64,000 nt of DNA from Symbiodinium natans (GCA_905221605.1 CAJNDS010002013.1:456377-520376), one strand, 5' to 3'; positions 9,926 to 20,213 are shown, counted from the first letter of the stretch. Notes: generated from the sequence alone by a model not told the origin. A program made the numbers and translations.

Positions 9926-10047
9926 GGCCCAGGGTGTGGACCCTCGATGCAAACGGCAAAGAGCGACGCTGTACGAATTCCCACCAGGGGCCCGTGGGTT
10001 CTAGTTGGCGAGGCCGACGAAAAGCCCCTTCCTTCTTAGTTGCTGTG

Positions 10048-10185
10048 AGTTCAGAAGCCCCCCCGAAAGTGTACACTGGGGTTTAAGGGTTTAGGGTTTA
10101 GGGGTTTAGGGGTTTCGGGGTTTACGGTTTAGGGATCTTAGCTGCTGAGTTCAGAAGCCCCCCAAAAGTGTACACTTTCAGTTCA
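10048..10185. repeat. Direct repeat of a 40-bp word around a telomeric array
   Basis: The word TTCAGAAGCCCCCC followed by AAAGTGTACACT occurs at 10050 and again at 10148, flanking degenerate GGGTTTA repeats. A third copy with TTCATAAGCCCCCC lies at 19216. Confidence 0.75.
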
Positions 10186-10229
10186 ATACGGAGTATAGTA
10201 TCCCAAAACGTGTAACCTTGGAACCAGCA

Positions 10230-10425
10230 CACCCCCCCCGCCCCGCCCCCCCCCCCCGCCCGCCCCCCCCCCCCCCCCCCCCCGCCCCCCCCCGCCCACC
10301 CCCCGCCTCGGGCCCCCCCCCCGCACCACCCCCCTCCCCCCCCCACCCCCTCCCCCCCCCCCCCCCCCCCCCCACCCCCCTCCCCCCCCCCCCCCACCCC
10401 ACCCCCCCCCCAAAAAAAAACAAGA
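10230..10425 (-). repeat. C-rich low-complexity tract
   Basis: About 190 bp of almost pure C with scattered G, A and T. The open frames across it (poly-Gly on one strand, poly-Pro on the other) are composition artefacts. Its length may be unreliable in the assembly. Confidence 0.9.
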
Positions 10426-10575
10426 ACCATTATTACTCTTTGCTTCACCACCCCCCCCCCCCCCCCCCCAAAAAAAAAAAAAAAAACAAACAAAAACAAC
10501 ATTCTTCCTTATAAGGGCAATACAGGGATGCTCATCTTGGTTTTTTTTGGAGGGGGTGCTTCAGCAAATAAGTAG
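10424..10575. mobile_element. Foldback element, family N, with poly-C/poly-A core
   Basis: CTCTTTGCTTCACCACCCC at the left pairs with GGGGGTGCTTCAGCAAATAA at the right. The inner word ATTCTTCCTTATAAGGG recurs at 37097 and, as ATTCTTCCTTAGAAGGG, at 23573. A long C run followed by an A run sits in the left arm. Confidence 0.6.
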
Positions 10576-10993
10576 GAGCAGATCTGGATGATCTGGCTTC
10601 AGCATGACACAAATTGCCCGGTCTCAGACCCAGACAAAAGGATTGGAGGTTGAGACCCTCCAGCCTCCAGCAGGAAGGATTGTAAGGTCTCAGAATGTCA
10701 GCAGCCTTCTTTGGGGCTTTAGTCATTTTGGGGTTTCGGGCTTTGGCTGCACCTCAGTTCAGATCTGGGTCTAGGGTTTAGGTTTCGCGCTTGGTGCCGG
10801 ATTGTAACGAACAACGGTACACGGTTCAATTCGCGTGGGCCGTTCAGCAGCAAGCGCAACAAGTGTATATGAAACACGATTTTCAAAAACAGACGATAGC
10901 GCTGTGAGATTTGACGCATGGCAGCAGTCGCAAGTGATGCTAGAACCCAAACCTCTACGCCAAGAAACCCCAGAACCCTAAACCCTCCTAACA

Positions 10994-11017
10994 CCCCCCC
11001 CCCCCCCCCCCCCCCCC

Positions 11018-11085
<68 letters not shown>
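10994..11085 (-). repeat. Poly-C tract of about 90 bp
   Basis: A nearly uninterrupted C homopolymer with one A near 11018. A run of this length is prone to collapse or expansion during replication and sequencing. Confidence 0.9.
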
Positions 11086-11503
11086 ACCCCTTACACCCCA
11101 GATAAGGAAAGGTTGAAGCAGGCCCAGAGCCCTTTCAACTATCGACCAGGATGGGCTATTAGACCCTATAACCCCTTTAAAAAGTCCCTTAAAAAGGGTT
11201 GATTATGGGGATTCTAAGGCCGAATAGCCCATCCTGGCAGGGCTGTTCTCGGGTGGTCAAGGCTTCAGCAGCTTTGAGGTTTGGGGCTTCCGCGCTTAGG
11301 TTGGAAGTTTTCGGGGTGCTGACATCGGAGACACTTTTGAAATGTTGCGGCACCGCGCTGCCGCGCTGGAGGAGTCAGCACTATTTACATGTGCTTGGTG
11401 AAGCGAACTGCTCAAACACCACCTAGACCCTCAACCCTAAAACCCCTACACCCCTAAACCCGAAGCCCTAGAGCCCTAAACCCTAAACCCAACTAGCTTA
11501 AGC

Positions 11504-12117
11504 GCGCGCACACACACACACACGCACACGCACACGCACAGGCACAGGCACACGCACACGCGCAGGCACACGCACACGCACACGCACACGCACACGCACG
11601 CGCACACGCACGCGCACGCGCACACGCACGCGCACGCGCACACGCGCACACGCGCACACGCGCACACGCGCACGCGCACACACGCGCACACGCGCACACG
11701 CGCACACGCGCACACGCGCACACGCGCACACGCGCACACGCGCGCACCCGCACACGCGCACACGCGCACACGGCGCGCCACAGCGCACGCGCACACGAGC
11801 AACACGCGCACAGCGCACACGCACACACGCACACACGCACACACGCACACACGCACACACGCACACACGCACACACGCACACACGCACACACGCACACCC
11901 GCACACCCGCACACGCGCACACGCGCACACGCGCACACGCGCACACGCGCACACGCGCACACGCGCACACGCGCACACGCGCACACGCGCACACGCGCAC
12001 ACGCGCACACGCGCACACGCGCACACGCGCACACCCGCACACGCGCACACCCGCACACCCGCACACGCGCACACGCGCACACGCGCACACGCGCACACGC
12101 GCACACGCGCACACGCA
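11504..12117. repeat. CA/CG alternating array (ACACGC type)
   Basis: About 610 bp of alternating purine-pyrimidine, mainly ACACGCGC and ACACGC units with a few ACACCCGC variants. One irregular block near 11770-11815 (GGCGCGCCACAGCGC) breaks the period. Such DNA can adopt the Z form. The three parallel minus-strand frames of 204-237 codons rich in Cys, Ala, Arg and Val come from the repeat and are not genes. The matching place in copy B (39838-39868) holds only about 30 bp. Confidence 0.95.
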
Positions 12118-12200
12118 GGGCTGGATCGCTCCACGCGCAGAATATGGCACCCTGGAGAGTTCCACATCCCCCTCCATAGTGGATGTCACTGTCTTCAGGT
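12118..12200 (+). repeat. Duplication anchor next to the CA/CG array
   Basis: GGGCTGGATCGCTCCAC through TAGTGGATGTCACTGTC aligns with 39865-39942 (GGGCCGGTGATCGATCCAC through TAGTGGATGTAGATGATGTC). It fixes the right border of the array expansion in copy A. Confidence 0.8.
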
Positions 12201-12559
12201 TTTGGGCTTAGGCCTTATGGGGTCGGGGGTGTTCAGAGCTTAAGGTTTAGCGTTTATGGCTTGCAATTATGTTTTTCCGATTTTGTGGTGGGCAGCCCTG
12301 TGCATGACAATCTTTTCAGCATTACGTATGAATTCGTTGCAACACCAAGGGCACTCGTACTCCAAGCGACCGGCTTCGTTCATGGAGTCACGAACTCATA
12401 TACGTCACACAGATGGCCCCAAGGGCCCCAAGCCCTCTAAGCCCCGTAAGCCAGCCTGAAACCCTGAGTACTCGCATGCTTTGGATGCTTGAGGCAGCGT
12501 ACAGACCTGTGCCTCCAAACAAAAACGGAGGAATATGCCCATGAGATGTTGGTTTCGAA

Positions 12560-12880
12560 CGCGACCGTCCCAGCAGTCCCAGCAAGGCACTGCGACTGAT
12601 GGAAGAGGCCTTGCATCAAAGGTAGTGTTGTTGCTTTCTCGTAGCAGGCCTCGCGTTCACCAAAAACCATTGCGCTCTGCACGCCCTGAAGAGTCAGCCC
12701 CAAACCCGATGCCCTAAACCCTGAACCGTATAAGCACTAAACCCTAAACCCTAAACCCTAAACCCTAAACCCTAAACCCTAGTCCCATGCAACGAATGGG
12801 ACATTGAGTTCCCCGGGCCATCTGTGGCTTCTGTGGCGCTTGTCTGAAGGACTCGAAGCTTCGCAGAAGGGGCTCTGAAA
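12560..12880 (+). repeat. Duplication anchors with an internal telomeric array
   Basis: GGTAGTGTTGTTG, preceded by CTTGCATCAAA (12560-12660), matches 40735-40895. CTTGTCTGAAGGACTCGAAG (12838) matches 41091. Seven CCCTAAA units (12738-12780) lie between them. The overlapping open frames of 60-88 codons here are not conserved in the other copy. Confidence 0.75.
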
Positions 12881-12893
12881 AAGGAGGGCGTGA

Positions 12894-12975
12894 GGGTTTA
12901 GGGTTTAGGGTTTAGGGTTTAGGGTTTAGGGTTTAGGGTTTAGGGTTTAGGGTTTAGGGTTTAGGGTTTAGGGTT
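12894..12975 (+). repeat. Interstitial telomeric array, G-rich
   Basis: Eleven clean TTTAGGG units to the right of the 12838 anchor. Confidence 0.95.
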
Positions 12976-13248
12976 TGAGCTCTAGGACGTGCTTTGGAGT
13001 TTTGGGTGTTTTAGATATTTGCCTCACACGTTTTCAAACTCTACACCCTGCACCTCTGAATCTCGTCCCTTCGGGTCGCAAGCCCTGAAGTAGGGAACCA
13101 ACTTATCCTAAACCCTAAACCCTAAACCCTAAACCCCAAACCCTAAACCCTGATATACGCCACCAAGCCCAAGGCCCCATACTTGAAGGGCCCATCCCCA
13201 GATTTTGCAACTTATGAGCCTCGGCATCTGACTTTCGGTCATCACCTA

Positions 13249-13362
13249 CCCAAAGGGTCCTAAGTACCTATATGGGGGACACTTACCCAAACCATAATCG
13301 TAATTCTTACTATAGAAACCCTACTTTCTACTATATAGGTACTTAGGACCCTTTGGGCTATA
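13249..13362 (+). mobile_element. Foldback element, family J
   Basis: CCCAAAGGGTCCTAAGTACC at the left and GGTACTTAGGACCCTTTGGG at the right are perfect 20-bp inverted ends. The inner words TACCCAAACCATAATCGTAA and CCCTACTTTCTACTATATA are present reverse-complemented in the second copy at 27015. Confidence 0.9.
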
Positions 13363-13669
13363 TCAAATGTGAACGCAACAAGGACAGCAGCCAAACGAAA
13401 AGGAACAAGCGCAAGTCAAGACAAAGACATAAGGTTTAGGGTGTAGGGTGTAGGGTTTAGGGTTTGAGAGCATAGCCGATGGCCACTGATCATAAAGACT
13501 GCAAGTCGCGCGCGAAATCATGTCGGTGGGTAGCTCTTTCTGTATGAAGACCGTGGGTTTAAACCCCAAACCATAAAACCCTAAACCCTAAACCCTAAAC
13601 CCTAAACCCACGACAATCAGTAACAATGGAACACAGCACAGCTCGAGCCGCAAGGTTTGAGGTATTCAA

Positions 13670-13783
13670 CTAGGTTGCCCAGTAACCTAGGATTAAAAAG
13701 GGTGCCCTGTTTTGCTTAAAGGGGTTTATAGGGGAACCTAGAGCCCCCAAAAAGGGAATAAGGGCACTACTGGGCATCCTAGT
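13670..13783 (+). mobile_element. Foldback element, family B
   Basis: CTAGGTTGCCCAGTAACCTAGG at the left and CTACTGGGCATCCTAG at the right are inverted ends. Inner words are AAAAAGGGTGCCCTGTTTTGC, GGGGTTTATAGGGGAACC and AAAAAGGGAATAAGGGC. This is one of the best preserved copies. Confidence 0.85.
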
Positions 13784-13992
13784 GAATATCTGCAACCAAA
13801 CAGTCAACTAACTGATCTTACTCGTAGCTGTTTGGCATAGCCTTTCGCATATACCGAGCCGACCAGAAAACCCTAAACCCTAAACCCTGAGCCCTAAACC
13901 CTAAACAACTCAGACTGGGACTAACAAGCGACCTGAGGCGACCGGATGCTCCGTTTCGAACTCGTGAGTGGATGATTCAGGGCTTGAATTAC

Positions 13993-14087
13993 GACAATAA
14001 GGGACCCCTAACATCGACTCCCAAGTAGTAGGATCCCCTTGTAAGAAGGACCCCAAAAAGGTGCCCCTAATTGCGGAAAATTGCCCC
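13993..14087. mobile_element. Foldback element, family D
   Basis: GACAATAAGGGACCCCTAAC at the left and GGTGCCCCTAATTGCGGAAA at the right, with CAAGTAGTAGGATCCCC centrally. The same word order is seen at 40927. Confidence 0.65.
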
Positions 14088-14546
14088 AGATTCTTTCAGC
14101 AGTTAAGCTCACAGGGCCGCGGAGGTCGCGAAGTCCACTGTTCGCTGATCTGCGTTTAGGGTTTAGGGTTTAGGGTTTAGGGCTTCTGGTTTGGGGTTTT
14201 ATGGTTTAGGGTTTTATGGTTTAGGGTTTAAACCCGGCTGCGCCAGGGGGAGCATACAGAATCAAAGGGTTCGGGGCTCTTCACTACCTGCCCCAGGCTT
14301 TGAGTTTTCAGGGGACTTTGGAGGGCTGTTTGGGACGCTTCAGGGTATTATTTCGGGGGCTGAGCTTTCATGCGCTCTTCAGGCTTCAGGGTCAGGACTT
14401 CAGATCTTCAAGATGCGACGGGAGTAGTCACCGGCCCCTCAGACTGGCACCACAGGAGACCGGTCCTTCAGGCCATGGGTTTCCGCCGTGCATGCGGCAC
14501 ATCTCTACCTCTTGGCACAGTGTGGGGGCTTGCCTCAGAACGACAC

Positions 14547-14630
14547 GGTTTAGGGTTTAGGGTTTAGGGTTTAGGGTTTAGGGTTTAGGGTTCAGGGTTC
14601 AGGGTTTAGGGTTTAGGGTTTAGGGTTCCA
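14547..14630 (+). repeat. Interstitial telomeric array, G-rich
   Basis: Twelve units with two TTCAGGG variants. Confidence 0.95.
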
Positions 14631-14676
14631 CGACCCTCTAACCCTTTCCTTCACTGACCCTGAACCTGAACCTTAC

Positions 14677-14792
14677 ACTTGGTAGCCCAGTAGAGATCTT
14701 AGAATACAGGGTGCCAAATTTTGGGGTTGGCTACAAGAAAAGAGAACCTAGAACCCCAAAAAGGGGTCAACAGTACCACTGGGCTACCAAGT
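14677..14792 (+). mobile_element. Foldback element, family B, GGTAGCCC subtype
   Basis: ACTTGGTAGCCCAGTA and CACTGGGCTACCAAGT are inverted ends. The inner part reads GGGTGCCAAATTTTGGGGTTGG then AAAAAGGGGTCAACAGTACC. The 33436 copy belongs to the same subtype. Confidence 0.85.
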
Positions 14793-14882
14793 AAAGCCTG
14801 CGGCCTACAACCCGGAATCTCAGTTCCTAAACCCTAAGCCCTGAGCCCTAAACCCGAAACCCTAAACCCTTGGCTGTAGTTA

Positions 14883-15010
14883 GTGGGTAGTTACATGGTG
14901 GGCCCTGAACAGGGGACCCCTTATATACCCTCTACAACCCAAAACCCCACACTTCAGAACCCTTTAAAGGAGGTAAGGGACCACATTAAGAGCCCATATA
15001 GCTACCCTTC
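14883..15010 (+). mobile_element. Foldback element, family F (uninterrupted reference)
   Basis: GGGTAGTTACATGGTGGGCCC at the left pairs with GAGCCCATATAGCTACCC at the right. The inside holds CCCCTTATATACCCTC and ACCCTTTAAAGGAGGTAAGGG. It shows the layout that the 2421 copy would have without its telomeric block. Confidence 0.8.
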
Positions 15011-15247
15011 GATTTCGGGTATTGAACTCTAAGCCCCCCCCCCCCCCCACCTTCCCCCCCCAGTCAACCTTGGGCCCTAAAGCCTGAAGCCTTTGTTATC
15101 AGTAAAAACCTTGGGCCCTAAAGCCTGAAGCCGTTGTTATCAGAAAAAAAAGTTCCGAGCGCGCCGAGTGTCGACACTGTCCCTTCTTCATACGGGCGCT
15201 GTTGCTTTGCAGTGGCTCGTCCAAGAGCTCTGGAACTTCCGGATTTG

Positions 15248-15316
15248 ACCCTAAACCCTAAACCCTAAACCCTGAACCCTAAACCCTAAACCCTAAACCC
15301 TAAACCCTAAACCCTA
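15248..15316 (-). repeat. Interstitial telomeric array, C-rich
   Basis: Nine to ten CCCTAAA units with one CCCTGAA, right of the anchor TGCTGTTGCTTTGCAGTG-like word at 15198. Confidence 0.95.
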
Positions 15317-15649
15317 ATGTAGTACTTGGAGGCTCATGGGTACCTCGAAGTAGGGTTGTCAGCCCTTAACGCCCCCTGAACAATTTTCGAGAAACAAACC
15401 GTCCGCAAAAAACAAAACAAGGGAAAACAGGAACATATCCCGAGGGCCTACCGAGACCCTTATTTGGGGCACTTGCAGTCCTACTTCTCATTACCCAGAG
15501 ACCCCAATAGCCCTTAACTAAGGAATAGTCCTTAACGTATAAGAGGGTTCCTTATATGGTTTAAGGAATATGAGGAAGTTAGGGGGCACGGGAGCCCCTG
15601 GCTTTAAAGCTTTCTCGAAGAGCCCCCTATTCTGCGGCGACCACCGCTC

Positions 15650-15705
15650 CCTAAACCCTAAACCCTAAACCCTAAACCCTAAACCCTAAACCCTAAAACC
15701 TACAC
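15650..15705 (-). repeat. Telomeric array absent from the other duplicate copy
   Basis: Seven CCCTAAA units lie between CCACCGCTCC and the AGGAGCAGGACATCAC word. In copy B the same two words (CCCCCACTCCCC and GTAGGAACAGGACATCAC, 42237-42275) are only about 20 bp apart with no heptamers. The array was therefore gained in copy A or lost in copy B. Confidence 0.8.
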
Positions 15706-16035
15706 CCGAAATCCTAAACCCCCCAATCTAGAATCCGGTAGGAGCAGGACATCACCACGCCACGCAAAGAATCGACTCGTTCTTGCCGTGTCCACCCCAG
15801 GCTTAAGGTTCAGGGCTATGGGGAGCTGTCGGGTTTAGGGTTTAGGGCTACTGTAGCCCTAAACCCGAAAACGCAAGTTTAAGGTTTAGGGCTAGCCCTA
15901 AACCCTAAACCCCGAACCCTCAATCCCCAAGATCGATCTCGGGGTTGGGAAGCCCTAAATTCTTGAGGCTCAGGCGGCAGGGCTGAAGGTGGAAGTGAGT
16001 TTGGGGGGGGGGGGGGGGGTAGAAGTAAAGTTTGA

Positions 16036-16112
16036 TGTTTAGGGTTTAGGGTTTAGGGTTTAGGGTTGAGGGTTGAGGGTTGAGGGTTTAGGGTTTAGGG
16101 TTTAGGGTTTAC
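16036..16112 (+). repeat. Interstitial telomeric array, G-rich
   Basis: Eleven units with three consecutive TTGAGGG variants in the middle, flanked by clean TTTAGGG. Confidence 0.95.
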
Positions 16113-16348
16113 TTTTGGGCCTGTTGGGCCTTTAGGGAATTTAGGGCCTTTTGGTTGGGGTCTTCGGGTTTAGGCTTAGGTGGCCAGCTGCGCACCACCT
16201 AGATTCTCAACCCATCTAAACCCTAAACCCTAAACCCTACACCCTATAAACCCTAAACCCTAGACTCTTTCTCCTAGAATTCTGGGGGAGTCCACAAGAA
16301 CGGCCATCCACATCGCCAAACGCAGTAGACAATTGGCCCAGCAATCCC

Positions 16349-16727
16349 TAAGGGTCCATGTACATGTATGCATGTATATACATGTTATATACAGCAGTAC
16401 GTACATGAATGTTTGTACATGTTATGTACAGCAGTATAGGGTTTAGGGGTTTAGGGGTTTAGGTTTAGGGGGTTTGGGGTTTAGGGTTTAGGGTTTATAT
16501 ATATATATATATATATGCATAGGTATAGTATAAACTGTGTTAGGGTCTGAAAGGGAGGGCGGGTTCATGGGGAGTAGGTACCTAGGGAGCTTTGGGAGCC
16601 GTAAGTCGTGGGGAGGATTGGGGAACCTTGGCTTACGTACCCCCCCCCCCCTGGAACCCCTCAGCTACTTTATGGGAACCCCTTAGAGAGGTCCCAGATA
16701 TTACTCTACAGGTACATGGACCCTTAA
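16349..16727. mobile_element. Probable family A element split by a composite insertion
   Basis: TAAGGGTCCATGTACATGTA at the left and ACAGGTACATGGACCCTTA at the right match family A ends but lie about 380 bp apart, not 100. Between them are TACATG repeats, G-rich heptamers, a (TA)n run (16497-16517) and a second fold (GGTACCTAGGGAGC... against GGCTTACGTACC). The splitting is inferred. Confidence 0.45.
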
Positions 16728-16984
16728 AGCAAGGCTTTGGGCGGTGGGGCTCGGATCTAGGTGGCTCATCACACACACCCAAGACCCAAGACCCTCAAAC
16801 CGAAGACACACATGGTGGGCTCCAAGCTGAGTCAGGGAACCTTGCTGCAAGCCCACCCGAACCCGGCCCTAAACCCTAAGTAACTCCCAAACCCCAAACC
16901 CTGAACCCTAAACCCCAAACCCTGACCCCTAACCTCTGAACCCCTAAACCCTAAACCCTAAACCCCAAACCCTCCTCAGCTTAG

Positions 16985-17335
16985 CGGCGCTGTCCCAGTA
17001 CGCTCTCAGCCCGCATCTCTTCAAGAGTTGTCTGCGCCGCCTGCAAAGCAACACACCTGCCTGCCTGAGGGCTTCAGGGTCTAGGGCTATCAGGATATTT
17101 AGGGATGCTTTAGAGGGTTGTGAGGGTTGTGCAGAGTATTCTAGAGTAGTTTATAGGGTCCTAATGCATTCGGATATTGAGGGTTCTCAGGGCAAGCTGC
17201 TGAGGCCTTCGGACTCACGAGCAGAGGACTCGGCTTTCGCTTTTGATGATTTCGGTTCCGTGGCTTTACTGCCTGTTATTGGTCAAGGCTTGGCGGAGGG
17301 CAAGAGTTTCATGGTCTCTTTGAGATTCTAACTAC
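16985..17335 (+). repeat. Duplication anchor of about 350 bp
   Basis: CCCGCATCTCTTCAAGAG, GTCTGC.CCGCCTGCAAA, CGGATATTGA.GGGTT, GCAGAGGACTCGGC and TTCGGTTCCGTGGCTTTACTG occur in this order here and at 43870-44430. It is the longest of the shared words. Small indels in every inter-word gap argue against a conserved reading frame. Confidence 0.9.
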
Positions 17336-17406
17336 ACCCTAAACCCTAAACCCTAAACCCTAAACCCTAAACCCTAAACCCTAAACCCTAAACCCTGAAC
17401 CCTAAA
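17336..17406 (-). repeat. Telomeric array, C-rich, shared by both duplicate copies
   Basis: About ten CCCTAAA units directly after the GAGATTCT word and before GAACAGG. The copy B array (44431-44496, about nine units) has the same orientation and the same flanks. Confidence 0.95.
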
Positions 17407-17497
17407 CAGGGTTGAGGTCGTCGAAGGTGCTTGTGGCCCGTTGACCCAGGCAGGAGTACTGTCACATCACAGTTGCAGGAAGGTCCAGGGCTTAGGG

Positions 17498-17600
17498 CGT
17501 TTAGGGTTTAGGGTTTAGGGTTTAGGGTTTAGGTTTAGGGTTTAGGGTTTAGGGTTTAGGGTTTAGGGTTTAGGGTTTAGGGTTTAGGGTTTAGGGTGTA
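17498..17600 (+). repeat. Interstitial telomeric array, G-rich
   Basis: About fourteen TTTAGGG units with one 1-bp shift (TTTAGGTTTAGGG). Confidence 0.95.
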
Positions 17601-17784
17601 GGCCTTTGGGAACCCTCTGTCAACACCACGGCCCGCTGGTTGGGACTTCCCGAAACCCTAAAACTTCTGGGTACATTCCTTGAGGGCAGCCAGTAGGGCC
17701 CACAGGGTCTTAAAACCACCACAATCACTGGCAAGCCCAAACCCCCTAAACCCTGAACCCTAAACTGTGCACCCTGACACCCCA

Positions 17785-17925
17785 AACCCTAAACCCTAAA
17801 CCCTAAACCCTAAACCCTAAACCCTAAACCCTAAACCCTAAACCCTAAACCCTAAACCCTAAACCCTAAACCCTAAACCCTAAACCCTAAACCCTAAACC
17901 CTAAACCCTAAACCCTAAACCCGAA
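17785..17925 (-). repeat. Long telomeric array, C-rich, shared by both copies
   Basis: About twenty perfect CCCTAAA units. The matching array in copy B (44755-44805) has six to seven units in the same orientation. Confidence 0.95.
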
Positions 17926-17929
17926 CCCC

Positions 17930-18015
17930 AAACTTGCCTGAGCAAGGCCGACCGGTGCCAAGCTCTTGACTAACCCCAAGAGGCCGGCAAGAGGCATGCG
18001 AGATAGAGTCCGGGC
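17930..18015 (+). repeat. Duplication anchor between inverted arrays
   Basis: ACTTGCCTGAGC, CCAAGAGGCCGGCAAGAGGC and ATGCGAGA are shared with 44815-44905 at roughly 85% identity by eye. This is one of the clearest anchors. Confidence 0.9.
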
Positions 18016-18021
18016 CTTGGC

Positions 18022-18241
18022 TAGGGTTTAGGGTTTAGGGTTTAGGGTTTAGGGTTTAGGGTTTAGGGTTTAGGGTTTAGGGTTTAGGGTTTAGGGTTTA
18101 GGGTTTAGGGTTTAGGGTTTAGGGTTTAGGGTTTAGGGTTTAGGGGTAGGGTTTAGGGTTTAGGGTTTAGGGTTTAGGGTTTAGGGTTTAGGGTTTAGGG
18201 TTTAGGGTTTAGGGTTTAGGGTTTAGGGTTTAGGGTTTAGG
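18022..18241 (+). repeat. Very long telomeric array, G-rich, shared by both copies
   Basis: About 31 TTTAGGG units with a single interruption (GGGGTAGGG near 18145). Copy B has about four units here (44905-44955) in the same orientation. The array faces 17785-17925 across 97 bp in inverted orientation. Confidence 0.95.
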
Positions 18242-18402
18242 TTCTTCCTTTTGACCTAGAAGTGGCATCGAAGATTGGTTTGCATACCGTACTTTTGTAG
18301 GCTTCATGGCAGCACCCCGTTTTCTGCTTCCAAGCGGGGCTGCTGCGAAAAAAAGGAGTGTTTTTGAGATGGGGGATTAGCACGCCTGTTGCTTACAAGG
18401 AG

Positions 18403-18450
18403 GCGGGGGGGCGGGGGGGGCGGGGGGGGCGGGGGGGGCGGGGGGGGTAG
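18403..18450 (+). repeat. GGGGGGGC tandem
   Basis: Five near-identical 8-bp GGGGGGGC units. It is a G-quadruplex-prone run with no counterpart in copy B. Confidence 0.85.
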
Positions 18451-18595
18451 GTCGCCGAATTCCCTCCCCCTCTTCCCCCTGCTTCGACGTGCTTCCTTGC
18501 TTTGATGCCAAGACCTCGTATCTTACGGTAACAATCAACAGGTCTGACCCAAAATTTGAGCGCGGTGCATCTTAAACTGAAAACCCCAAGGTCCC

Positions 18596-18740
18596 TCAGT
18601 ATGGGCCCTTAAAGGGTACCCTTTCTATATACCCCCTTAGACAGCACCCTTTTTGGGGTTGGCTACCTTACTAGGGCACCTTGAACAAAAACAGGGAACA
18701 GGGCACCGCTGAGATTCCAAGCCCTATACGAACTCAGGGC
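18596..18740. mobile_element. Family F element containing a family B-like fragment
   Basis: CAGTATGGGCCCTTAAAGGG at the left and CTCAGGGCCCATACACC at the right resemble F arms. Between them lie GCACCCTTTTTGGGGTTGGC, GGGCACCTTGAAC and GGGCACCGCTGAGA, which are family B words. It directly abuts a family H element. Confidence 0.5.
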
Positions 18741-18862
18741 CCATACACCTTGGGGACGAAATGAACCCTAAAAGGGTTTATGGTTCATATACCTTAATAG
18801 GAATTATAGTAGTATAGGGTATAGGACCCCAATTTTAGGGCTCATTTGGTCCCCAAGGCATC
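18741..18862 (+). mobile_element. Foldback element, family H
   Basis: CCTTGGGGACGAAATGAACC at the left and GCTCATTTGGTCCCCAAGG at the right are inverted ends. The inner words AGGGTTTATGGTTCATA and TAGGGTATAGGACCCCAATT match the copy at 58754 in the same order. Confidence 0.85.
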
Positions 18863-18954
18863 AGAACCCTTTTCAGATAAAGAGGGAAAGGTTTGGCGCT
18901 AGGAAGCTCCATGGCTTGACAGCCTGCCGCAAGACCGTTTTGTTGAGAAGAGGT

Positions 18955-19050
18955 TCAGGGTTTAGGGTTTAGGGTTTAGGGTTTAGGGTTTAGGGTTTAG
19001 GGTTTAGGGTTTAGGGTTTGGGGTTTGGGGTTTGGGGTTTGGGGTTTAGG
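18955..19050 (+). repeat. Telomeric array with TTTGGGG end
   Basis: Nine TTTAGGG units pass into five TTTGGGG units. Confidence 0.95.
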
Positions 19051-19165
19051 GGGGCTTGCGTGTTCTTCACAGCGCTCCATGCGACACACAGTCTAAAAGG
19101 CATATACAAAGGGCCTGCATTTTTTGTGCAAACTACAGCTTCAGGAGCACAGCTCAGACGCGTGG
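19050..19165 (+). repeat. Duplication anchor
   Basis: The words GGCTTGCGTGTTC, GCGACACACA, AAAGGGCCTGCATT and CACAGCTCAGACG align with 45255-45385 in the same order. The 60- and 81-codon open frames that cross it do not continue in copy B. Confidence 0.75.
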
Positions 19166-19469
19166 CCCCTAGTTCCTGGCTGGTTCTTAGTAGGGAATGA
19201 GGTATTAGTTGCTGAGTTCATAAGCCCCCCAAAAAGTGTGCTCACTCAGCTACTCAGAGGCACCCTATATCTAAAAGGGTTGGTTCATGCACATGCCATG
19301 GTAACCTGTCGGCCCCAAATTCACTCTCACTTAGGCTCTTCGACTACAGACGTCGGGCTTAAACCCTAAACCCCAAACTCGCAACCCCAACTGAAGGTTC
19401 ATGGAAACTGATAAGCAGGGTTGTAAGTGTCCGCGATAAGGTTCTAACCAAGGGGTGCCTGGGGTGTCC

Positions 19470-19590
19470 CCAAACCCTAAAACCCAAAAACCCAAAAACC
19501 CAAAAACCCAAAAACCCAAAAACCCAAAAACCCAAAAACCCAAAAACCCAAAAACCCTAAAACCCTAAAACCCTAAACCCTAAACCCCAA
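19470..19590 (-). repeat. CCCAAAAA 8-mer array
   Basis: About nine uniform CCCAAAAA units (19485-19553), then three CCCTAAAA, then CCCTAAA. Uniform variant units next to canonical ones indicate local amplification. Confidence 0.95.
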
Positions 19591-19799
19591 ACCCTGAATG
19601 TCTTGGATTTGGGGACGCCGGGATCCAAATCTGAAACTGAGCCAACTCATTTTCTTGATAACCCCCGAAAAATGTTCTCCCCCATGTGCTACCTTTTTAA
19701 CTATTTTTTTGTGGGGGGGGGGGAGTTCTTAAGCATTATAAGGGTTATACAGGGAAGATTGAATCTGCTATGTTTTTGAGGCTCTGAAGCAAAGAGTAG

Positions 19800-19915
19800 G
19801 AACCCAAGCACCCAAGCCAGGCAAAGTTACCGCAAAGCGCTCATCAGTCTGCGTCAGTGGAGTCGAGTTTGCTCGGATCTGACGGAGAAGGGCGTCCATC
19901 CTCGGCTGGCGCGTT
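19800..19915 (+). repeat. Duplication anchor
   Basis: CCGCAAAGCGCTC.TCAGTC, GTGGAGTCGAGTTTGCTCGG and TCCATCCTCG.CTGGCG match 45935-46045. Confidence 0.9.
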
Positions 19916-20213
19916 GTTGAACGTGCGGTGGGAGGTTGGGGTTGAGGGTTTAAGGTTTAGGGTTTAGGGTCCTAAACTTAAAGCTCTGAAAACTGCCTTC
20001 TCGAGACTCTAGACATCAACCCTCGACTCCTAAACCTGGGTTTAAGGCAAAGTTTAAGGCAAAATCCTAGAATCCAGGCCTACAATCTCAACACCCCAAA
20101 GCCCCGCGCCTTGAGAAGCGGTTTCCGGAACCCCCTGTCGAGACACCGAACCCAAAGCGCCAGGGTTTGAAGGTTCAAGTCTGTTGCGTTTACACCTATA
20201 CACCGCAAACCCC

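Noticed and set aside
10122-10514. Poly-Gly and poly-Pro open frames
   Set aside because: They come from a C-rich low-complexity tract whose length may itself be unreliable.
11476-12189. Three long minus-strand open frames (204-237 codons) rich in Cys-Ala-Arg-Val
   Set aside because: They are the three frames of one CA/CG microsatellite. Stops are absent because the repeat cannot encode them.
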